Assembly: GCA_021817005.1 (NCBI GenBank)
Contig: JAKAWJ010000001.1
Coordinates: forward strand, 62,001-126,000
Source of the DNA: an archaeon
GTDB lineage: Archaea; Thermoproteota; Thermoprotei_A; Marsarchaeales; Marsarchaeaceae
Direction: 5' to 3'
Length of the DNA: 64,000 nt
Shown: one piece after another, positions 60,407 through 64,000 of the stretch
Layout of the letters: the number at the start of each line of letters is the position of its first letter
How positions within the stretch are numbered: the first letter of the stretch is position 1
Notes under the pieces: generated by a model
The model's input: only the letters and a program-made list of their open reading frames with translations
Told to the model about the DNA's origin: nothing
The model's database searches: none
Translations under genes and position numbers: made by a program

Positions 60407-62245
60407 ATGCGTGTTTCGGGCAAAACCAAGGTCGTGGATACCGACATACTGGTAGTGGGCGGAGGATTTGCAGGCTGCGGCGCAGTTTACGAGTCGGCCT
60501 ACTGGGGTAGAAACCTCAGAATAACCTTGGTGGAGAAGGCCAACATAGAGCGCAGCGGCGCGGTGGCTCATGGGCTCTCAGCGATCAACCTGTACATTGG
60601 AATGCGCTGGAATGAGAACAAGCCCGAGGACTTTGTGAGGTACGCAAGAGGCGACCTTGTTGGACTGGTCCGGGAGGACCTCCTGTTCGACATAGCTAGG
60701 CACGTGGACTCCACTGTCCACCTGTTTGAGGAGTGGGGGCTTCCGATGATCTACGACAAGAACACGGGTCATTACCAGAGGGAGGGCAGGTGGCAGATCA
60801 TGATACACGGAGAATCCTACAAGCCCATCGTCGCCGAGGCGGCGAGGAGGTCCGCAACCGAGGTTTACAACCGCGTGATGGTGACTCACCTTCTGAAGGA
60901 TCCACGTATCCCCAACAGGGTCTCGGGTGCGGTGGGGTTCAATGTAAGAGATGGCTCGTTCTACATCTTCCGGGCAAAGGCTGTGATAGTCGCAGCGGGG
61001 GGTGCGTCCCACATTTACAGGCCCAGATCCGTGGGAGAGGGGGCAGGCAGAACCTGGTACCCGCCATGGAATAACGGCTCCGCGTATGCGTTGCCGATAC
61101 AGGCTGGCGCGTCGATGACCCAGATGGAGAACAAGCTGGTCGTTACCAGGTTCAAAGACGGCTACGGACCTGTGGGGTTTTACTTCCTCGCCTTGAAAGC
61201 TGTCGCGACAAATGTCTATGGCGAAGAGTACGAAAAAACAAAGTTCGAAGAGTTGAGGAAGCTTGTTGGCAAGTGGGCTGATGCAAAACCGCTTCCGACA
61301 TGCTTCAGAAACCACGTGATGCTTCAGGAGATCAAGGAGGGCAGGGGCCCGATACTGATTCACACTGAAAGGGTGACAGAGACGCCTGAGAAAGAGGAGG
61401 CGGCGTGGGAGGACTTCTTGGACATGACCATTGGCCAAGTGGGAATGTGGGCGGCCAACAACATAGACCCCAAGGACAAACCTTCCGAGTTGACCACCTC
61501 TGAGCCATACGTGATGGGTTCGCACGCCGTGGCCGCTGGGGCTTGGGTGAGCGGCCCGGCTGATCTTTCTCCGAAGGGATACTTCTGGGGATATAACAGG
61601 ATGCTCACCGTGGAGGGGCTGTTCGGGGCGGGTGACACCGTGGGCGGCAGCCCGCACAAGTTTTCAAGCGGGTCGTTCACGGAGGGAAGACTCGCCGGTA
61701 AAGCCGCGGTCAAATACGTCCTCGACCACCCCGACTACACCCCTGGAACGGATGAGTCCGTTGTCAGCCGGCTCAGAGACACGATTTTTAAGCCCCTCGA
61801 AAACTACAATCTGGGCCGCAACATGGTTGTCGCGGGCACGGTCGCGCCCAACTACATCTACCCCCGCCACGGCTTGAACAGGCTTGAAAAGATCATGGAT
61901 GAATATGCCGGTGGCGTGAGCACGTTCTACGTCACCAACGAGCAACTTCTTGCAAGGGGGCTGGACCTGATCTTGACGCTGAAGGAGGACCTGAGCCACC
62001 TTGCGGCCGAAGACCTTCACCAGCTGCAGAGGGCTTGGGAGCTCAACCACAGGGCGTGGGTTTCCGAGGCCGTGGTACGGCACACCATATTCAGGAAGGA
62101 GACACGCTGGCCCGGCTACTACTATAGAGCTGACTACCCGAAGATAGACGATGACCACTGGAACGTTTTCACAGTGTCCGGCTACGACCCCATAAGCGGC
62201 GAGTGGACAATGACCACGAAGCCCGTGATCAAGTTGGTGGACTGA
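60407..62245 (+). CDS. aprA: Adenylylsulfate reductase, alpha subunit
   Basis: A 612-residue flavoprotein that interconverts APS with sulfite plus AMP. The FAD-binding N-terminus is DILVVGGGFAGCGAVYESAY. Family hallmarks are VEKANIERSGAVAHGLSAIN, AGGASHIYRPRSVGEGAGRT and the substrate-region SEPYVMGSHAVAAGAWVSGP, followed by GLFGAGDTVGGSPHKFSSGS. Length is normal for AprA. In combination with sHdr and the membrane subunit, the oxidative direction (sulfite to APS) is inferred. The sequence alone would also permit sulfate reduction, but no DsrAB is present in the window. ATG 60407 is the start. Confidence 0.95.
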   Translation: MRVSGKTKVVDTDILVVGGGFAGCGAVYESAYWGRNLRITLVEKANIERSGAVAHGLSAINLYIGMRWNENKPEDFVRYARGDLVGLVREDLLFDIARHVDSTVHLFEEWGLPMIYDKNTGHYQREGRWQIMIHGESYKPIVAEAARRSATEVYNRVMVTHLLKDPRIPNRVSGAVGFNVRDGSFYIFRAKAVIVAAGGASHIYRPRSVGEGAGRTWYPPWNNGSAYALPIQAGASMTQMENKLVVTRFKDGYGPVGFYFLALKAVATNVYGEEYEKTKFEELRKLVGKWADAKPLPTCFRNHVMLQEIKEGRGPILIHTERVTETPEKEEAAWEDFLDMTIGQVGMWAANNIDPKDKPSELTTSEPYVMGSHAVAAGAWVSGPADLSPKGYFWGYNRMLTVEGLFGAGDTVGGSPHKFSSGSFTEGRLAGKAAVKYVLDHPDYTPGTDESVVSRLRDTIFKPLENYNLGRNMVVAGTVAPNYIYPRHGLNRLEKIMDEYAGGVSTFYVTNEQLLARGLDLILTLKEDLSHLAAEDLHQLQRAWELNHRAWVSEAVVRHTIFRKETRWPGYYYRADYPKIDDDHWNVFTVSGYDPISGEWTMTTKPVIKLVD

Positions 62246-62271
62246 GCGCTGACTAGTGGGGCCGATCCAGC

Positions 62272-63432
62272 TTGATTCCAGCACCCTACGGTGGAAAACT
62301 CGTGAATGGATACGTTGACACCGCGCACGCAGACTCTTGGAAGGAAGAGTTCGAAGAAACAACTGTCCTGAACTCGCCTGTGGACTGTGTGTACGACGCC
62401 GATAAAATCGCTTGCGGAGCTTACTCTCCGCTACAGGGGTTCATGAACGAGTCTGAGTACAGCTCGGTGATAGGCAACTCCAGGTTACCCGGCGGCCTTC
62501 CTTGGACCATGCCCATAGTGTTCCTCCCACTCGGAAACCAAGAGCAGAAGCTGAACAGCCTGAAACCCGGCGACACAGCGGGTATACGGGGTCTCGACGG
62601 CGAGCCGTTCGCACTTGTTAAAGTAGAGGAAAAATACGTGATAGATAAGGGAGAGTTCGCCCAGAAGGTGTACGGCACCAAGGATCCAGCCCACCCGAAC
62701 GTCGCGGACCTCGCGGGGACGGGTGAAACAGCTGTCGCGGGCAGGGTGACGTGCGTTGGCAAGCTGCGCGTTCCATCAGGAGATTACGAGCTCACGCCCA
62801 CGCAAACCAGAAAATACTTCGAGAGAATGGGGTGGAGAAACGTCGCGGCCTACCAGGCGAGGAATCCCCCGCACACCGCTCACGAATACATTCAGAGGCT
62901 GAGCCTTGAAAGGGAGGATGTTGACGCCCTGATGATCCAGCCAGTGGTTGGCAAACTCAAGAAGGGCGACTACAAGACGGAGGTTATCATGCGTGCATAC
63001 GCGAGATTTGTTGAAAACTACTATCCGAAGGACACGGTGCTGCTCTCATCTCTGTCAATAGCCATGCGCTACGCCGGCCCCAAGGCGGTACTGTTCTACG
63101 CCATTGTCAGACGTAACTACGGGTGCTCCCACTACATAGTCGGAAGAGACCAGGCGGGTGTCGGAAGTTACTACGACCCCTATGCGTGCCACAGGATATT
63201 CGACGAATTCGATGTAGGCGTCAAACCCCTCAGGTACAGGGAGTCGTTTTACTGCAAGGTGTGCGGCTGGATGGCTTCCTCCAAGGTGTGTCCTCATCCT
63301 CAGTCCGAGCACGTGAACACGAGTCAGACAAGGATCAGGAGCCTCCTCGCCGAAGGCAAGCCTCTGCCCCCGGAGATACTTAGGCCGGAAGTGGCGGACG
63401 TGCTCAGGCAGGGAGAGGTCATAAACGACTAG
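62272..63432 (+). CDS. sat: Sulfate adenylyltransferase (ATP sulfurylase)
   Basis: A 386-residue homo-oligomeric ATP sulfurylase. The nucleotide site QARNPPHTAHE (about residues 195-205) and GRDQAGVG (291-298) are complete. A C-terminal zinc site is present (C328-x2-C331-x8-C340-x-H342, YCKVCGWMASSKVCPHP), as in dissimilatory Sat proteins of Archaeoglobus and sulfur oxidisers. In the oxidative direction it makes ATP and sulfate from APS and pyrophosphate. No APS kinase domain is attached. TTG 62272 is the start; the gene lies 26 bases after aprA and belongs to the same run. Confidence 0.95.
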   Translation: MIPAPYGGKLVNGYVDTAHADSWKEEFEETTVLNSPVDCVYDADKIACGAYSPLQGFMNESEYSSVIGNSRLPGGLPWTMPIVFLPLGNQEQKLNSLKPGDTAGIRGLDGEPFALVKVEEKYVIDKGEFAQKVYGTKDPAHPNVADLAGTGETAVAGRVTCVGKLRVPSGDYELTPTQTRKYFERMGWRNVAAYQARNPPHTAHEYIQRLSLEREDVDALMIQPVVGKLKKGDYKTEVIMRAYARFVENYYPKDTVLLSSLSIAMRYAGPKAVLFYAIVRRNYGCSHYIVGRDQAGVGSYYDPYACHRIFDEFDVGVKPLRYRESFYCKVCGWMASSKVCPHPQSEHVNTSQTRIRSLLAEGKPLPPEILRPEVADVLRQGEVIND

Positions 63433-63446
63433 GGGCGGCTGACATC

Positions 63447-64000
63447 GTGATTCTTGCGGCTGTAAGCGATATACATGCTCCTCGATATCTCGCGGAGTTC
63501 AAGCGCACCCTAGACTCGTCCCCGCTTTCGCAGGCTGACGCCCTCCTACTTGCAGGAGATATAGTACACAACAACGACCATACCCAGGTGGACGCAGTGC
63601 TCGGGCTCATCCGCTCCCGCTACGGTGGTCCGGTGTACGCCTGCTTCGGAAACAACGAGTTCGACGGGTCTGAGCGCAATTATTTTGCGCACGAAGACGT
63701 GTGCTGGCTATGGGATCAAAAGGCGCGGCTGGAAGCCGGCGGCCGCGAAGCATACGTGGTGGGCTCCAAAGGTGTAAGGGACGTGGTCACCCCTTGGCTC
63801 GTCTGGAACACTACGCCCAACCCCGACCCGGAGGGTACAAGGAGGATTTACGCAGAGCGCATGAAAACCCTGCGCAGACTGGTTTCGGAGTGCCGGGGTA
63901 AAACAACGGTTGTTCTCACGCACTTTGCGCCGTGCTTCGACACCGTGGAGGGCGAGGACGCGTGGAGCCCGGGTGAGCTCGGGTCGAAGGAGATGGAGCA
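63447..64000 (+). CDS. Calcineurin-like metallophosphoesterase (3' end beyond window)
   Basis: Open from GTG 63447 to the right edge (184 codons). VILAAVSDIHAPRYLAEF gives the D-x-H motif. ALLLAGDIVHNNDH gives GD-x-V, FGNNEFDGSE gives GN(N/H)E, and TVVLTHFAPCFD gives the later His. These are the dinuclear-metal ligands of the calcineurin-like fold. The substrate is unknown (phosphodiester or nucleotide). It lies 14 bases after sat on the same strand, so it may be co-transcribed, perhaps only by position. Confidence 0.85.
   Translation, partial: MILAAVSDIHAPRYLAEFKRTLDSSPLSQADALLLAGDIVHNNDHTQVDAVLGLIRSRYGGPVYACFGNNEFDGSERNYFAHEDVCWLWDQKARLEAGGREAYVVGSKGVRDVVTPWLVWNTTPNPDPEGTRRIYAERMKTLRRLVSECRGKTTVVLTHFAPCFDTVEGEDAWSPGELGSKEME

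Noticed and set aside
60578-61657. 359-residue minus-strand open frame inside aprA
   Set aside because: Shadow of the GC-rich aprA codons; AprA motifs on the plus strand are unambiguous.
59942-63432. Dissimilatory sulfate reduction as the role of aprBA-sat
   Set aside because: Not excluded by aprBA-sat alone, but no dsrAB, dsrC or qmoAB is present in the window and the adjoining sHdr-LbpA genes favour oxidation.
1-64000. CRISPR array or rRNA operon
   Set aside because: No regularly spaced direct repeats and no rRNA-like conserved stretches were seen when reading through the window.

Overview
The window reads as chromosomal DNA of an archaeon. Many genes sit 22-35 bases downstream of a TATA-like box with little or no leader, GTG and TTG starts are common, and the gene set is archaeal (mevalonate kinase, TRAM-domain protein, DUF929 protein, archaeal-type integrase relic). 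The heterotrophic, peptide-using gene content and the zinc-ribbon-tailed secreted beta-propeller protein would fit a Thermoplasmatota-like lineage, but no rRNA is present, so the lineage is an inference.

Layout. 1-10.4 kb: housekeeping and exported-protein genes (Lrp/AsnC regulator cut by the left edge, TRAM protein, SCP2-like protein, mevalonate kinase, S9 and M20 peptidases, a 1210-residue surface protein, a histidine phosphatase). 10.5-20.9 kb: a surface-glycan and envelope region with glycosyltransferases (one disrupted), a sulfatase-like enzyme, a flippase, an exported thioredoxin-fold DUF929 protein beside a VKOR-type thiol oxidase, a Rieske ferredoxin, and a candidate structured RNA. 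20.9-36.6 kb: a membrane pyrophosphatase and an amino-acid/peptide region (complete Dpp/Opp-type ABC importer, two class III aminotransferases, two saccharopine-dehydrogenase-like enzymes, an ACMSD-like amidohydrolase). 37.6-39.6 kb: a class III nucleotidyl cyclase fused to a TPR region.

From tRNA-Gly(GCC) at 39.9 kb the character changes. A decayed tyrosine integrase lies directly against the tRNA, followed by small stress-type enzymes, then a mercury-resistance operon (ArsR-type regulator, MerA, a MerT/MerF-like two-helix protein). That operon continues into three genes I do not recognise from known mer operons: two paralogous membrane proteins with a Cys-Cys pair in a membrane helix, and between them a C2H2-finger/membrane-helix/thioredoxin fusion. 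An internally deleted IS630-type transposase relic marks 48.7-49.2 kb. Together this looks like a genomic island.

From 49.4 kb to the right edge runs a tightly packed plus-strand sulfur-oxidation cluster: sHdrC1-B1-A-Hyp-C2-B2, lipoate-binding protein LbpA, a DsrE-family protein, a lipoate ligase, a Mrp-type ATPase, a DsrE/DsrF/DsrH-like triad, a NarI-like membrane cytochrome b, AprB, AprA and Sat. It encodes a plausible route from protein-bound sulfane sulfur to sulfite (sHdr-LbpA), to APS (AprBA, electrons to quinone through the membrane subunit), and to sulfate plus ATP (Sat). A partial metallophosphoesterase follows at the edge. The cluster and the mercury operon are the two most notable parts of the window.
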